Positions 52,708 through 64,000 of a stretch of 64,000 nt of DNA are shown here, one piece after another. Under the pieces are notes generated by a model. It searched no databases, was not told the origin of the DNA, and saw only the letters and a program-made list of their open reading frames with translations. Position numbers and translations under genes: made by a program. The DNA comes from Lepiota brunneoincarnata (Eukaryota; Basidiomycota; Agaricomycetes; Agaricales; Agaricaceae), in NCBI GenBank assembly GCA_023014365.1, contig JAEBUN010000003.1, positions 1,922,001 to 1,986,000 of the forward strand, read 5' to 3'. Position 1 is the first letter of the stretch. Each line of letters starts with the position of its first letter.

Positions 52708-53284
52708 TCAGTGCTTGGCTGTCCAGGCACTCCACATGTCCTCATGCCGCTTCTGCTGGCGCGAAGAGTAGGCAAGGTACTCTGAGAAGGCATGAGGTGG
52801 GAGCTCGAGCATTCCAGAAACGGATTCTTCGAGGGATTTTTCAACGTCAAACACGCTGAGAACATCGGAAGCGGCGATGCGTGCGCTGGGGATGTCAGAC
52901 GCAAGAAAGACGCGTTCGCCAAAGGGGGAGTAGGTCTGCACGTCCAGGTACTTGTCACGCTTGGTATGGGTACGCGCGGCTATAGATAGATAGATAGAAT
53001 GAGCATAGCAGAAAAAGGAAGAAGGAATGAATTACCTTGGACAATCATGACCTGACGTTTGACGATGGCGACGGCAACTGCACCATTGTTCAGCATCTTG
53101 ACTTGGTGTGATTGGGAATGCGAGGAAGCGATGGAGACGTATTTGGGAATAAGGCTGAGGAGAACCTCTGGGTGGATAAGCCTTGAAAGGTCTATGGTGG
53201 AACGAGTGCTGGTGCAGGCGAGGTTTGAGGAACATATTGCAAGTCGTATTTATACTTATCAGAAGATATTGCCGTAAAGGCCAT
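52708..53284 (-). CDS. small conserved-looking hypothetical protein (about 150 aa)
   Basis: A complete model is obtained with two introns. Exon 1 from ATG 53284 gives MAFTAISSD; a 47-base intron (gtataa...ccag) leads to TRSTIDLSRLIHPEVLLSLI, PKYVSIASSHSQSHQVKMLN and NGAVAVAIVKRQVMIVQ. A second intron, containing a (GATA)n-like run near 52983-52998, leads to KRDKYLDVQTYSPFGERVFL, FDVEKSLEESVSGMLELPPH and the end MWSAWTAKH. The alternation of hydrophobic and charged residues is that of a folded globular protein; no signal peptide or membrane segment is seen. I do not recognise the family. Confidence 0.6.
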
Positions 53285-53900
53285 GTGTACGAGGTACAAG
53301 AGACCGAGCCGATAAGCGATTACCCTTTTCTGGAATACATTGGGCAAGTCACCCTCCGTATATGCCGTACTTTCTGCATCTGGCGGCTATCTTTTTGTTT
53401 ATCCAACAATAAGCAAACAATAAGAGCCTCCCAAAAAAGCATCCCTTGTCTGGAGGCCTTTTTGTCCTATAAACTGTTGATCTCATATGCAAAGATCACA
53501 AAGAAGCTAGAATCCTGAACTCAAATTCCCACCCCATTGTTCTCGGCGTCCGTCCCACTTAGCGCCTAGCCTCAGGATTTGATATGTTGATACGATGGTT
53601 TTTAGAAATGATTCATTCCGCTCGTGACCAGTTATTCCTATTACTGCGCACAGCTACCATACTAGTGATTCCTAGCAAATGCCCTGGAGATTCAAGCTCG
53701 AAATGATGCATACGAAACAGAAGCGAGAAAAACGTTGATCCATCGAGACGCCGTAAGACCAGTAAAAAAACCACATCGCCGGGGTCAATAGAGCCAAATC
53801 AAAAGAAAATCGGGGGTTCAATTTCGCGCCGAGCTAGCGTGCGCCAGTTGCTAGTGGTATCCAAAGTATCCCTTCGTCAGTACTGTAGTCGAAGACCGGC
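53285..53900. other. intergenic, nothing recognised
   Basis: Between the small hypothetical gene and the kinase gene on the same strand. One short, unsupported plus-strand frame. No RNA or repeat seen. Confidence 0.5.
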
Positions 53901-55055
53901 TCAAATTCGGATTGCATATACGAACATGTCTCGGAAGATGGGATGTTTCTTCATGTGAGAAACGCTTGGTCGCACTACCGGATTTGGGGAGAGAGCCTAT
54001 GCGGGAAGAAGGTTGAGCGGAACGTAAGAGAAACGCCAGGAATCGACTCGGCAGACTTTTTTGACAAAATCACGCAAGATCTCTGGCAACCACTCTCCAG
54101 GGTCGACACAGATCTTCATGATATCATAACTATCTGCAATCGGGTCGTATACGAAAGGAAGCTGGAAAAAATGATTATCAAGCTCTTTAATAAGCATGGC
54201 AACGAAACATTCACCTTTCCGGTCAACAACTCATACAACACACATGTCATCGCGAAATAATCGACCCCGAAACTATAGCCCTTGCGTTGCCAAACTTCAG
54301 GTGGTGCAAATCCCTGTGTACCGAAAGGCTCGTTCGTCGTATGCGGGTTGCTTTCCAGTGCCCAGATCGGCGGGAAAAGGTCTCCACCGGTCCTTCTCAA
54401 GCTATGAAATAGCGGGTATTTCTCCCTCGGAATGGAGTCATGGTCGAACAATTTCGCAAGGCCAAAGTCAATGATCTTTATATGTCCAGAAGCGTTGAGC
54501 ATGATGTTCTCAGGCTTGATATCTCGATGAATGATGCCAAGAGTGTGAATGCCATGAAGACCAAGGAGCTGCATTGATATTGAGAGTGATAAAGTGTGAA
54601 GAAGCATCAAGTGCGACTTCTACTCACAATTTCAGCAGTCCAGAATATAGCGAGTTCAACCTCAACGATAGGTTGGGCTTTCGTGAAGTCATACAAGTTC
54701 CCTCCTGATAAATACGACTTCACATCGCTGTCCGATGAGCGCACGGCCCCGATTCAAATCAACACCAAGACTTGCCATAGCGATCAACACCTGGTTCCTT
54801 CGACACCTGCCAGTAACTCAACTTCACTACCCAGTCAGAACTGACCGTCCGATTCATCGCGTCAATTTCATCCTGAACCGCGGCGTCTTGTTCGGATGTT
54901 CCCTCGCGGTTCATGATCTTGATAGCGAACGTTCTGCCTCCTTTACTGGTGCCACGGTAAATCAGGCCGTATGAGCCTTCTCCAATTGGTTCGGTCCTCA
55001 AGGTTGAGCTCGCGCATGAACGAGTCCTCACGACGAAAGGAATACAACGGGCCAT
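53901..55055 (-). CDS. serine/threonine protein kinase, AGC-like
   Basis: ATG at 55055 gives [20 protein letters not shown]. The Gly loop is [13 protein letters not shown] and the ATP-binding Lys lies in FAIKIMNRE. The N-lobe goes on [20 protein letters not shown]; a 44-base intron then joins to [20 protein letters not shown]. The catalytic loop is [15 protein letters not shown], the metal motif [12 protein letters not shown], and the activation segment ends [20 protein letters not shown], followed by [16 protein letters not shown]. Later exons give [16 protein letters not shown] and [17 protein letters not shown]. All catalytic residues are present. The protein has about 300 residues, little more than the kinase domain. 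The activation segment is long, with an insert holding [17 protein letters not shown]. The subfamily is not certain. Confidence 0.83.
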
Positions 55056-55162
55056 TAGAACATAGATCTTGCTCAGGTTCGTTCGAATGAATGAGTTCAA
55101 GTTTTGAGTACTGGAATATTGGCGTGGAAGGTGTTGTGGGTGTAGTTGCGGGTGAGAAGATA

Positions 55163-55948
55163 TCACAAGTTATAAGTAGATGGGGTGGTGGGGTCGAATT
55201 CCGTCGAAGTAGTAGCCGGAGTGGTCGGTGGAGCGATTAGAGGAATCGAAGGGAAGCGGACGGTGGAAGATGGGCCGAATTCACTGGAATCATGAATTTG
55301 TTCGAGCTGGGGTATCAGGTGCAATGTGGCCAGATCGTTGATCTGATCCAAATCCGTGGAGACGCCGGTAGTCGGTGAGTGGCGTTCAAGCCCCGACTCT
55401 AATCCAGAGTTATCCTCCACAATTTGCTGCCGAGGCCGTGTAGTATAGTGGGAGCGAACCGATTGACCCTCCTGTTCTACGGCACTACGAAGCGTCGCTT
55501 CTTCCAAAACTACGAGCAACGAGTCGATCCATTTGCTGAAGGAACGGCTGTGCCTAAGAACCCAGAGAAGAAATGCGGTTAGTTCAGGTCCGAACCGATG
55601 CAAGACCGACTGGGATGTGGCATGTTGGGACTGCCACACGAGCAATGGGGCAAGCCCGTCGCCAGAAGAATGGAAGGAAGCCGACAGTGTTGTCCCAGGA
55701 GAGCCTTGCAAATTTGCGGAAAAGGGAAATAGCCAAGCAAAGAATTCGTTCGGGTGATGTGGGCAATGGCTGAGTGAATGAGTTCAGGTGATGACGGACC
55801 AAGTCCTTGGGGGGGAGTGTCGAAGTAAATGCACAAGGAGCGTAGCAGATAGTGCGCCAGAAAATGCGTTGGCGAGCGCCAAGTGTCCAGAGGAAAGGAA
55901 GAATTTCCAAAGAGAAAGAAGGTAGAATCTTATGAACAGGCGGGCCAT
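55163..55948 (-). CDS. possible hypothetical gene upstream of the kinase, uncertain
   Basis: An ATG at 55948 opens MARLFIRFYLLSLWKFFLSS and further hydrophobic sequence (ANAFSGALSATLLVHLL), like a membrane anchor. A second open stretch (55163-55711) without its own ATG encodes FHSSGDGLAPLLVWQSQHAT, LTAFLLWVLRHSRSFSKWID and a Thr/Pro/Ser-rich tail. They may be exons of one gene, with an intron near 55700-55790. No family recognised. The start and splicing are guesses. Confidence 0.3.
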
Positions 55949-56730
55949 ATCCCGAGCGTCCGATGAGGTCGAAGTTACGGGCAATAAAATCAAGCAAGCA
56001 TGAAAAGAGCAAAAGCGAGAGGGGAATAGGCCCGAAGAAGGAAAAAAAAAGGGGAGGAAATAAAACTGAAAGGAACGTCAGCTCCCCGCAAGTGTTTATG
56101 GGATCAAGAGGGACGGTGTTAGCCACCTTGGCCAGTAGTCAACGTCACGGCAGGCTCGATCAGCAATAGTCTGGGTTGCATTCCAAGGGATTTACTTCAA
56201 CAAAGGGCGAAAACGTTGTAAGCATCCTACTGCCTGAGTACTTCAAGTCTCGCCACTGAAGTCCCGAAGACGAAGAGGAAGGATTCCTGGTCATTAAATC
56301 ACTGTACACCTGAATAGGGTTGCCCGCCTAGCTCCATGAGCACTACGCGCCAGTTGGAGTTCCTGGGTTGATGGCAGGTGCCCAAGTGCGATATATCGCC
56401 TCGGGTCGGTCGTAGTCGCGTTTCCTGGCTCAGGGCTGCGTTTCCATGCACCGCGGTATCCCAGGCAGGCCCAGTCAAGTAGGAGGAACTAGACGCCCCC
56501 GGTCCAGTGCGGAGGACTGGATGCGTGGGGTGGATGAATTTGGGAGTGTGTCTGGCGGCACGAGTCGGATTGAAGGTCGGGTAAGCCAGTCGACGGGACG
56601 GCGAGGCGCGCGACCGAAATCTCCGAGAGAGTGTCCCAAGGGAGACACAATGTCTTGCCGCTGCACGTGATGAGTTATGCTGATAACTACGAGGTGACTG
56701 CACACGCCGCACCGTAAGTCGCTCAGGGGC
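55949..56730. other. intergenic, nothing recognised
   Basis: Contains Arg/Pro-rich chance frames on both strands. None has conserved motifs. It should hold the promoter of the next plus-strand gene. Confidence 0.45.
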
Positions 56731-57856
56731 ATGGATTATCCGGTTCTGTTCAATTCAATTCGAGTACCTGCAGGCTCAGACAGAGTAGCAGATGCTGACG
56801 AGGAGGTGGGTCGCTTTACTGTATTCAGACACGAGATAAACTGATACCATCTAGGTTTTCCTGTTGTACTCCGAACTACAGAAGAAGAGGTCTGATTCTT
56901 CATTCGAACAATTTCGGGGTCTTGGGCATGTCGATTCGCGACAGAGCGCCTTAACAGTATCCATCGAACTCAAAGGCGGAGTAGTATCTAACGATGATGC
57001 GCCTGAGATGGAATCTAGATACAGGAATAAACGGGGCAAACACAAAGCGAGGAGTCAAACACTCGGACGTATTGATGATAGGACCATTGAGATTACTCTA
57101 GCGCAGGATACTGCTGCCCTGCGCAGCCGAAAGGGAGATACTGGGAGCGTTCTATGGCACGCTAGGTTGGTATCCCGGTCGCTACTGCAAGTCAAGCTCC
57201 GGCTCACGTCCACCTGAAGCCTTGATTTTGCGCGTTTCATACTCCAACAAGCTCACTTAAACTCTTCGGATTCAATTTTTGACTTTGAGAAGCTCAAAAA
57301 GCAGCACATTCTTGAGCTTGGGTACGTTCGGTTCACGGAACTCTCAGGTATCGTCTGACATCATTACAGTGCAGGGACTGGCATCCTAAGCCTCCTCCTC
57401 TCCCCGCTTTGCCAGCACTACACCGTGACCGATATTCCAGACCTGATACCATTGATAAAAAAGAATATAGCTCTCAACTTCCCCACTGACTCCAGCTCCT
57501 CCACAATCGACCCCCAACCCCTCGACTGGATCCTTCTCACAGACACACCTTATTCCCGCAGAGAAACTTTGTTTGCCGCTGATCGTAACCCTCTCGACGT
57601 CATTCTTATCGTCGATTGTATCTACCACCCTTCCCTCCTCTCTCCTCTCGTCAACACGATTGACTATCTCGTGAAGCCCGATCAAACGGTCGTCATTATT
57701 ATCTCCGAACTACGCAGCGAAGAAGTGATTCGTGAATTTCTCGAGATCTGGCTCGCGATCCCCCAGTGGATCATATACAGAAGCTCTGTCGAATTTGCCG
57801 GGCCGTACGTTATGTGGTTTGGGTGGAAAAAAGAATGTTCTGAGACCCGAGCCTGA
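56731..57856 (+). CDS. METTL21-type methyltransferase, second copy of the family in the window
   Basis: ATG at 56731 gives MDYPVLFNSIRVPAGSDRVA. After an intron: VFLLYSELQKKRSDSS, and the charged domain SIELKGGVVSNDDAPEMESR to TGSVLWHA. An intron (about 57165-57218) joins to SLDFARFILQQAHLNSSDSI, the family's start of the Rossmann fold. The SAM site is KKQHILELGAGTGILSLLLS, split by an intron after ELG. Motif II is YTVTDIPDLIPLIKKNIALN; then LDVILIVDCIYHPSLLSPLV, the D-x-x-Y motif, and VVIIISELRSEEVIREFLEI. It ends WFGWKKECSETRA. Relatives (Efm6, METTL21) methylate lysines on translation factors or chaperones; the substrate is unknown. Not closely similar to the gene at 45776. Confidence 0.82.
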
Positions 57857-57956
57857 CAATCAAGCGTGAGCTAAAATATTTGGCTAAAAAAACCCCCCTG
57901 CTACTCATTCACCGTCTCTGCCCTTCATCACAGGCACTTCAAGCACCCCGCAGACA

Positions 57957-58748
57957 ATGGCCCGTACAAAGCCACACAACCCACTCGGTAAGTCACACCC
58001 CTTCTGCGCATGTTCATCTACCCCCACCCCCTCCCCACACAGACGCTGACTAACCACTCCTTGAAAGGTTACGGACCATCCACTGCTAGTCACGGACTGC
58101 CCACCAAGTCCCCGGCCCTCTTTCAAGTTGCAACGAAAACAACAAAACGCTGCGACCACCCTGCCTACTTCGCGAAAATCAATTCACGCCGCTACTCCCA
58201 CCACCAATGGCACTTCGGGTTCTAACCTCCAGCTGGCTCCTAGGCGCCCTCTTGCAACCAAGACCCTAGCCAACCTCGCTGGCAAGGGCAAGGGTAGTCA
58301 AAGAACACTCGAGGGCAGCAAGCGCAAGCGACGAGTAAAACGCCAAACTGTTCCGATCGCTCCCCCCCTTGGCCTTAGGCCTGTAAAACGTGGAGCATAT
58401 GCCGACTGGGAGACCAGATTTTACCAGAAACAGACATCTAACCTGGTTCCTAAACACTCGTTTCGACAGTTAGTGAGGGAAATTTCTAGCACAACTACTG
58501 CCGTATGTGGGCATTTCTCTATCGATTGCTCATTAACTGGACTTTATCAATATTGTCCAGCTCAACATGCGCTGGAAGCCAGCTGCATTACGACGCCCTC
58601 CAGGCATTCAGCTGAGGACTATCTTTCGAAACTTTTCTACGACGCCCAGCTCCTCACAATACATGCTCGACGTGTCACACTTATGCCAAGTGACCTCAAA
58701 CTACTGTGCAAGATTCGGCGGGATAGTTTGATGCGGCTGACCGAGTAG
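57957..58748 (+). CDS. CSE4: centromeric histone H3 variant (CENP-A/Cse4-like)
   Basis: H3-type histone fold with a diverged N-terminus. The ATG at 57957 gives MARTKPHNPL as in H3-like tails, later SRKSIHAATPTT. Basic patches follow (SQRTLEGSKRKRRVKRQT). The fold begins ADWETRFYQKQTSNLVPKHS and FRQLVREIS, aligned to the canonical H3 [16 protein letters not shown]. After an intron (gtatgt...ccag, near 58504-58561) come MRWKPAAL, DALQAS and AEDYLSKLF, then LLTIHARRVTLMPSDLKLLC and the stop at 58748. The αN region and the long L1 differ from canonical H3, as in CENP-A. MRWKPAAL, DALQ and AEDYL lie in three different frames; one extra base near 58591 and one T at 58607-58608 would restore them, and a third slip is suspected near 58070-58125. 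Confidence 0.8.
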
Positions 58749-58900
58749 TGGACATAGTCATTTCAACTGCTTGAACACTCTATTATATTCTAATTAAGAA
58801 TTCTACCCGAGAATCAAAAGGACAGTATGAGGTCTGCAACTCCTGGTCACGACCATTTCCCCCCTAGGGTGTGCCCACTCCCCAGTAGACACACCCCCGC

Positions 58901-60815
58901 TTACACCACCACTCCCAAGACAGCCACAATGGCGCACGCCAAAATCAGGGCCCTCTCGACACCCCCCGTTCTGCCCAGTGCAACATTTGATAAAGGCCGT
59001 GATATCCTAGTCGCAGACACGGTGGCGGCCGCCGACCCAATTGTCGGGGATGGCAAAGGATTATCCGCACCGTTCTGGTTGGTTGCTGCGCTTGAAAGTT
59101 GTGCAAAGCCAACCGAGGGGGGCCGATACCGGAAGACGGAATACACGTTTTTCTGCATGGGGAGTGAGCAAGTTGTTGACCTCGGGTTCTAGGACACTAG
59201 AAGACGTACGAGAAAAGTGTCACCGATGATCCAAGGTGGTGCAGAGCCTCCGCCTGATAACTCGAAGAATGCGCCTAGGCACTCACCCCTCCCAAGCTCT
59301 GACAGCTTGAAGTCGGCGGGGCTTATTGTCCAGACCCTGTTAGAGTCACCGAACCCCAGCTCTACCGTGACCGATGTATCGCAAGCTAATCCACGAAATT
59401 TCTCAGTCGCACTTCTCCAGACGAGAAAAGCGAAACTTGCGATAAATGTAGTACCCTTCAAAATTCCCGGAACCAGGTTTCGAGCCGGGAATTTGGCTGA
59501 ATATGGTCGCAATGGCCGTTGGTGGACCGCCAATAAGGGTCGTACCAGTGTCAATGGCAGCATATGAGGAGGGACCAGACGGTAATGATATCGAGTTGCC
59601 GTTCACATTTATTCCTGTGGGAAGCGGTGTGAAATCTCGACCACCCTGGCGGGTTATGATAACACTCACTGGTTAAAGGAAGTACCCAATACGTTCCTTC
59701 GGAAGGCAAGCTGACATAGTCAATATCACCAGTGTACAGGCTTCGAGTCCGTGAAGCCTACCCTTCGACTCTCAGTTCTCCGACTTGTGTAACCAGTAGT
59801 AGTCACTCACCCATATTGAACGTCCCTCCTGGCTCCAAGCTCTTCAAATTCGTTGCATTGTTATACCTGTGCCCACTATGTTAGCACCTTTCCCGCCGTC
59901 CATGAACAATAATAACCCACCTTGTAAGATGGAATGCCATAACTGGCTCGTCCCATGCTCCTCCGCTCGCCAGAGCCTCCCAAAAGGGCGTCGCGTCTGA
60001 TGATGCAATCTTTTGAAATGCAAGTCCCATCAAACCTGATACTGGGGCCTGCAGCAGTCCTGACGACACCCGATCGCACGTTGCAAACACTTGATTCAAG
60101 ACTGTGAACCCTGCCATTTGGACTACGTCCTCCCCAAGAGTGCCTGTGGCTTGTCCAGAGCCCGTACACGATTTGGAATGGGACTGAGAGGTTGTGAAAA
60201 GTGCTGGAAGAGGTAGGGTTGAAGGTTGTAACAGAGGCGCATCCAGTCACGCAGCTTGAGTCGGCAAGCCAGAGGTCACTGAGTAAAGCAAATTAGTAGC
60301 GTTGGTGGGGGGAGGGAGGGAGGAGAGGGCACATACGCTGAACCAGTGTCGAGAATGACGTTGTATGAAACAGCAGGAGTGCCAATCGCCAACGAGCCGT
60401 AATAACTTTATTAAACCGGTCAGCACACATACTAGGTCAGATACCGCCTTCGCCTTGCCTCGAATCCCCACCCTGGTTAACAATACTGAATGCAGTCAGA
60501 TCAATCAGCAATAGAATCGGGAATCGGATGAAAAATAAAACCGTACAAGTTGGACCCGGAGCTCCTTTTCGTCCTCGACTTGCCGCTCCCACCATACTTT
60601 CGACCCAGCCCTTGTCGATGTCTGTACGCCCACTCTCCCCACTCATCTTTCGTCCTAGGGAATGGCTCTCTTCGGAGGAGCGGCATCGACATTGTACCTG
60701 GGCGTACATCCACCATCGGTTGCGGCATAGCTATAGCCGACAGAGGGACAGAGAAGAGCGTCGCCAATCCCAGATAGAGTGGATTCAGATTCGTCAGAGT
60801 GTGTTGTTTTCTCAT
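58901..60815 (-). CDS. secreted aspartic peptidase (family A1), probably membrane-anchored
   Basis: ATG at 60815 gives MRKQHTLTNLNPLYLGLATL and a hydrophobic signal peptide ending SAIA. A basic propeptide follows (RRSS-like KSRTKRSSGSNLYG). The peptidase has two active-site motifs: YNVILDTGSADLWLADSS (first Asp) and YAAIDTGTTLIGGPPTAI (second Asp). Also visible: SVPFQIVYGSGQATGTLGED, FATCDRVSSGLLQAPVSGLM, GLAFQKIASSDATPFWEALA and PPWIIGDTFLKNVYSVFRY. The end is Ser/Ala-rich and closes with ALILACAIVAVLGVVV, a hydrophobic tail fit for GPI attachment or a membrane anchor. About ten introns. Likely roles are extracellular or cell-wall proteolysis. The frame is intact as read. Confidence 0.88.
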
Positions 60816-61367
60816 GTTTTGTCAAGTCGATCGGGAGGGAGATAATAAATGAATTAGAGTTCCAGACTCGTGTCAATCTGGGACCCGCCAGAAATCGGTG
60901 GAGAAAGTAGAGTGCAAAGCGTGGAGAGAATCAATACGATCAACGTACTCGCCCAGCGAGAAGAGAAGCGAGAAGTTGAACAGGAAAAGTGGAAGTGGCT
61001 GGGAAAGAGTGGGGGGAGGTGCAAGCCAAGGAGCATTTTTCCGCTGCACCGGGTTTTTAATCTTCAACTGGGCCTTGGTCCGAAACTTGAATAGCTGTAG
61101 TCGCAAGTCGGACTATCCTGCAACAGACTACATTGGTCTGCGACGACGGAGTGCTATAATTAGAATAATATCCATGACGTATGTGCCCGATCGGATCCGG
61201 GAATAGCAACACCGACAAAAGAGGAAACTAAACATATCATCAGCCTCAGGGATCAACAAGGACATCATGGACTTAGTTCAGGGCAAAGCGTGGCTTTCAA
61301 AAGAAAATGGAATAAATACAACTATAGGTACAATAGAATATCCACCAAAATGACCAAAAGTAAAATT
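60816..61367. other. intergenic: protease promoter and histone H3 3' region
   Basis: Only chance frames. A histone-type stem-loop was not seen, but fungal histone mRNAs are polyadenylated and do not need one. Confidence 0.45.
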
Positions 61368-61885
61368 CTATGATCGCTCGCCACGCAACCTACGGGCAAG
61401 AGCAAGATCTTTGGGTTGGATGGTTACACGCTTAGCATGGATGGCAGCCAAGTTAGTGTCCTCGAAGAGCGAGACAAGGTATGCCTCAGCTGCTTCTTGA
61501 AGAGCCATAACAGCAGACGACTGGAATCGGAGGTCCGTCTAATCCATCGTCAGTAAAACACAAGCAACATCCGAGGATGAATATACCTTGAAATCCTGAG
61601 CAATCTCACGAACAAGACGTTGGAATGGAAGCTTGCGAATAAGCAATTCCGTAGACTTTTGATATCTTCTAATTTCACGAAGAGCAACAGTACCAGGCCT
61701 GAATCGATGAGGCTTCTTCACACCACCAGCCGCTGCCTGATTCCCGTTGTCAGCATCACTCATCCCTTCTATGAGAAGCATCCACTTACAGCAGTCTTAC
61801 GAGCAGCAGATGACTTGGCAGCCAATTGCTTACGAGGAGCCTTGCCACCAGTCGATTTGCGAGCAGTTTGCTTGGTACGAGCCAT
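61368..61885 (-). CDS. HHT1: histone H3
   Basis: Canonical H3. ATG at 61885 gives [20 protein letters not shown] and [12 protein letters not shown]. After an intron: [40 protein letters not shown] and IAQDFK. The last exon gives [40 protein letters not shown] and [16 protein letters not shown]. Length is 136 residues, typical. Small introns (about 61755-61790 and 61540-61590) are seen. It forms a divergent pair with H4. Confidence 0.97.
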
Positions 61886-62562
<677 letters not shown>

Positions 62563-62737
62563 ATGTTTGGGATTTCATTTGGATTTTGATTGTAATCTTA
62601 TTGTAATGTAATATTTATTTTTGACGCCTTCCGTCGATCTTCCGCTCCGACATAACGCCCTCTCGTTCTTTCACCGAGGTTTTGCCATGGGATAAATATG
62701 CACAGTAATGTGAGAGCGACTAGGGAGACTCGTCCAG

Positions 62738-63923
62738 ATGCTCGTCGATTCCGTTCTACCCAACGAATTGCTCACTGCTATCTTCCAGCATCTTGATCCA
62801 CAAGCCCTAGCCAACGTTGCTAGGGTATCCCACAGGTTCAACGGTGTTGCAGAGTATCTGCTTTACTCGTTCATTTCCATTACAGATGTTTTGGTTGAAC
62901 CGGAACACCTCCCACACCGTACCATCCGATGGTGCCAGGCTATGCACTCTCGTGCCCACCTCGCTCGCTTCGCCAAACGTTTACAGATCCGATGGCACGC
63001 AGAACCCAGGACCCCGCCCTCACCACTCCTACTAACCGTTTGCAACCAACTCTCGTATACGCTGCCTCTTTTGCTCGAGCTAGAGCACCTCGAACTCTTT
63101 CTCGGCCCGGCCAATTTTATTTCCGTCCCACACGAAAACATCCACGCAGTCGAACGAGTCCTTCACAGCTCTGTTTTTCCTGCCCTCTGCTCCTGCTCGC
63201 TCGGGGCAGAATATACCAAGGGCATTCAACCGTACACCACCCACCTCACTGCCTTTCTCTCCCGCACACTTGCCCTTCGTCACTTGGGGCTCTCTGATCA
63301 CCACTCCTCACTCAATCTCCCTCCGGCTACACAAGTCCTTGCGTTCCTTCAGACATTCCGCGGTTCTGCTGCAGCCGCTGCATCACTGCTCCCCGGTCGT
63401 CCAGTTCATAACCTCTCCCTCATTGGCCAAGACTCCGATGTCAGTCAGGAGAATCTCCTCCGCATGACATACACAAGCACGCCTCTCCGCTCCCTCGATC
63501 TCTCTGCCATCTCCGCCCGAGCGGTCTTGTTACGGAACGTTGCTGCGTATCTTCCTACGCTGGAGCGTTTGAGGGTGAGACTCGCATTGAGACACACCCT
63601 CCATTATGCGTTCTCTGGTATCGTAAGCGTCCCCTTCTTTTCATCTCCAAATCACATATTTGACCAAAGAACAAAACTGCTGACTATGTTATCTGCAAGC
63701 GTAGAGGCTACTCGCAGGCCTCTCGTCCGTTTTAAGCGCCTTCCCGAACCTCGTTTATCTCGACTTATCCCCAACCGAGAGCGGTAGAGCAAACCCATCC
63801 GATGAGAATGCATTGTGTATCGAATGGATCCGCGTATGTCCGTTGTTAAGGACCGTCGTATTTCCGTCCCAAATGGAGTGGGTCCTGGATGACGAGGGTG
63901 GATGGGATATGATTGGACCCTAA
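62738..63923 (+). CDS. F-box protein
   Basis: ATG at 62738 begins the F-box directly: LPNELLTAIFQHLDPQALAN, VARVSHRFNGVAEYLLY. F-box proteins recruit targets to SCF ubiquitin ligases. The remainder has Leu-rich stretches (LLLELEHLELFLGPANF, LALRHLGLSDHHSSL, RSLDLSAISARAVLL, PTLERLRVRLAL) like degenerate leucine-rich repeats. An intron (gtaagc at about 63622 to gcgtag) joins the last exon: LLAGLSSVLSAFPNLVYLDL, ENALCIEWIRVCPLLRTVVF. The stop is at 63921-63923. Such F-box genes are numerous in Agaricomycetes; the target is unknown. Confidence 0.8.
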
Positions 63924-64000
63924 TTGGATTGGACTATCTTTCAGGGGGGGGGGTGTCGATTGTAGGACTGGAACACAAGGTGCGCATAGTGGGAGCAGCA

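Overview
The window is nuclear DNA of a filamentous basidiomycete, most likely an Agaricomycete. The evidence is about 32 densely packed protein genes on both strands, most split by introns of roughly 45-65 bases with GT...AG ends, and proteins of fungal type: a velvet regulator, a CYSTM protein, Bfr2, Sen2, mitochondrial and secretory housekeeping proteins, and a Crinkler/RHS-like NTPase. No rRNA, tRNA, CRISPR array or intact transposon was recognised. Gene limits below run from start to stop codon on the genome and include introns.

Layout. 1-9.9 kb: dynein intermediate chain (cut by the left edge), a Crinkler/RHS-like NTPase, tRNA-splicing endonuclease SEN2, a SAC3/THP3-like protein, cytochrome c1 and a CYSTM protein. 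10.4-17.3 kb: a velvet-domain regulator, TIM23, a divergent TPR protein, a 1.4 kb gene-poor stretch, and a P-loop kinase with an RG-rich tail. 17.7-28.2 kb: sorting nexin SNX41/ATG20, BFR2, a three-finger C2H2 protein, VMS1/ANKZF1, phosphomannomutase and ribosomal protein L30. 28.8-36.9 kb: DNA polymerase delta (POL3), a gene-free 1.8 kb, and an ARP9-like actin-related protein. 37-47.2 kb: lanosterol synthase ERG7, a mitochondrial rhomboid protease, a USP7/Ubp15-like gene that has lost its catalytic residues, and a METTL21-type methyltransferase. 47.4-57.9 kb: a coiled-coil protein sharing a promoter with condensin subunit BRN1, an unknown small protein, a protein kinase, and a second METTL21-type methyltransferase. 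57.9-63.9 kb: a CENP-A-like H3 variant, an aspartic protease, the divergent H3-H4 pair and an F-box protein.

Themes. Many genes are essential and single-copy in type: replication (POL3), chromosome structure (BRN1, CENP-A, H3, H4, ARP9), tRNA splicing, ribosome biogenesis, sterol synthesis, mitochondrial import and respiration. POL3 and the BRN1/coiled-coil promoter each carry two ACGCGT (MCB) boxes, as expected for G1/S genes. Several mitochondrial genes have CACGTG boxes upstream.

No clearly new multi-gene system was found. The points most worth checking are: the USP7-like gene with Cys and His of the active site replaced; the symmetric H3-H4 promoter with twin CACGTG boxes; the CENP-A-like gene 2.6 kb from the H3 gene; the uncharacterised coiled-coil partner of BRN1; and a run of single-base insertions in otherwise conserved genes (ERG7, rhomboid, USP7-like, CENP-A) that looks more like residual sequence error than gene death.
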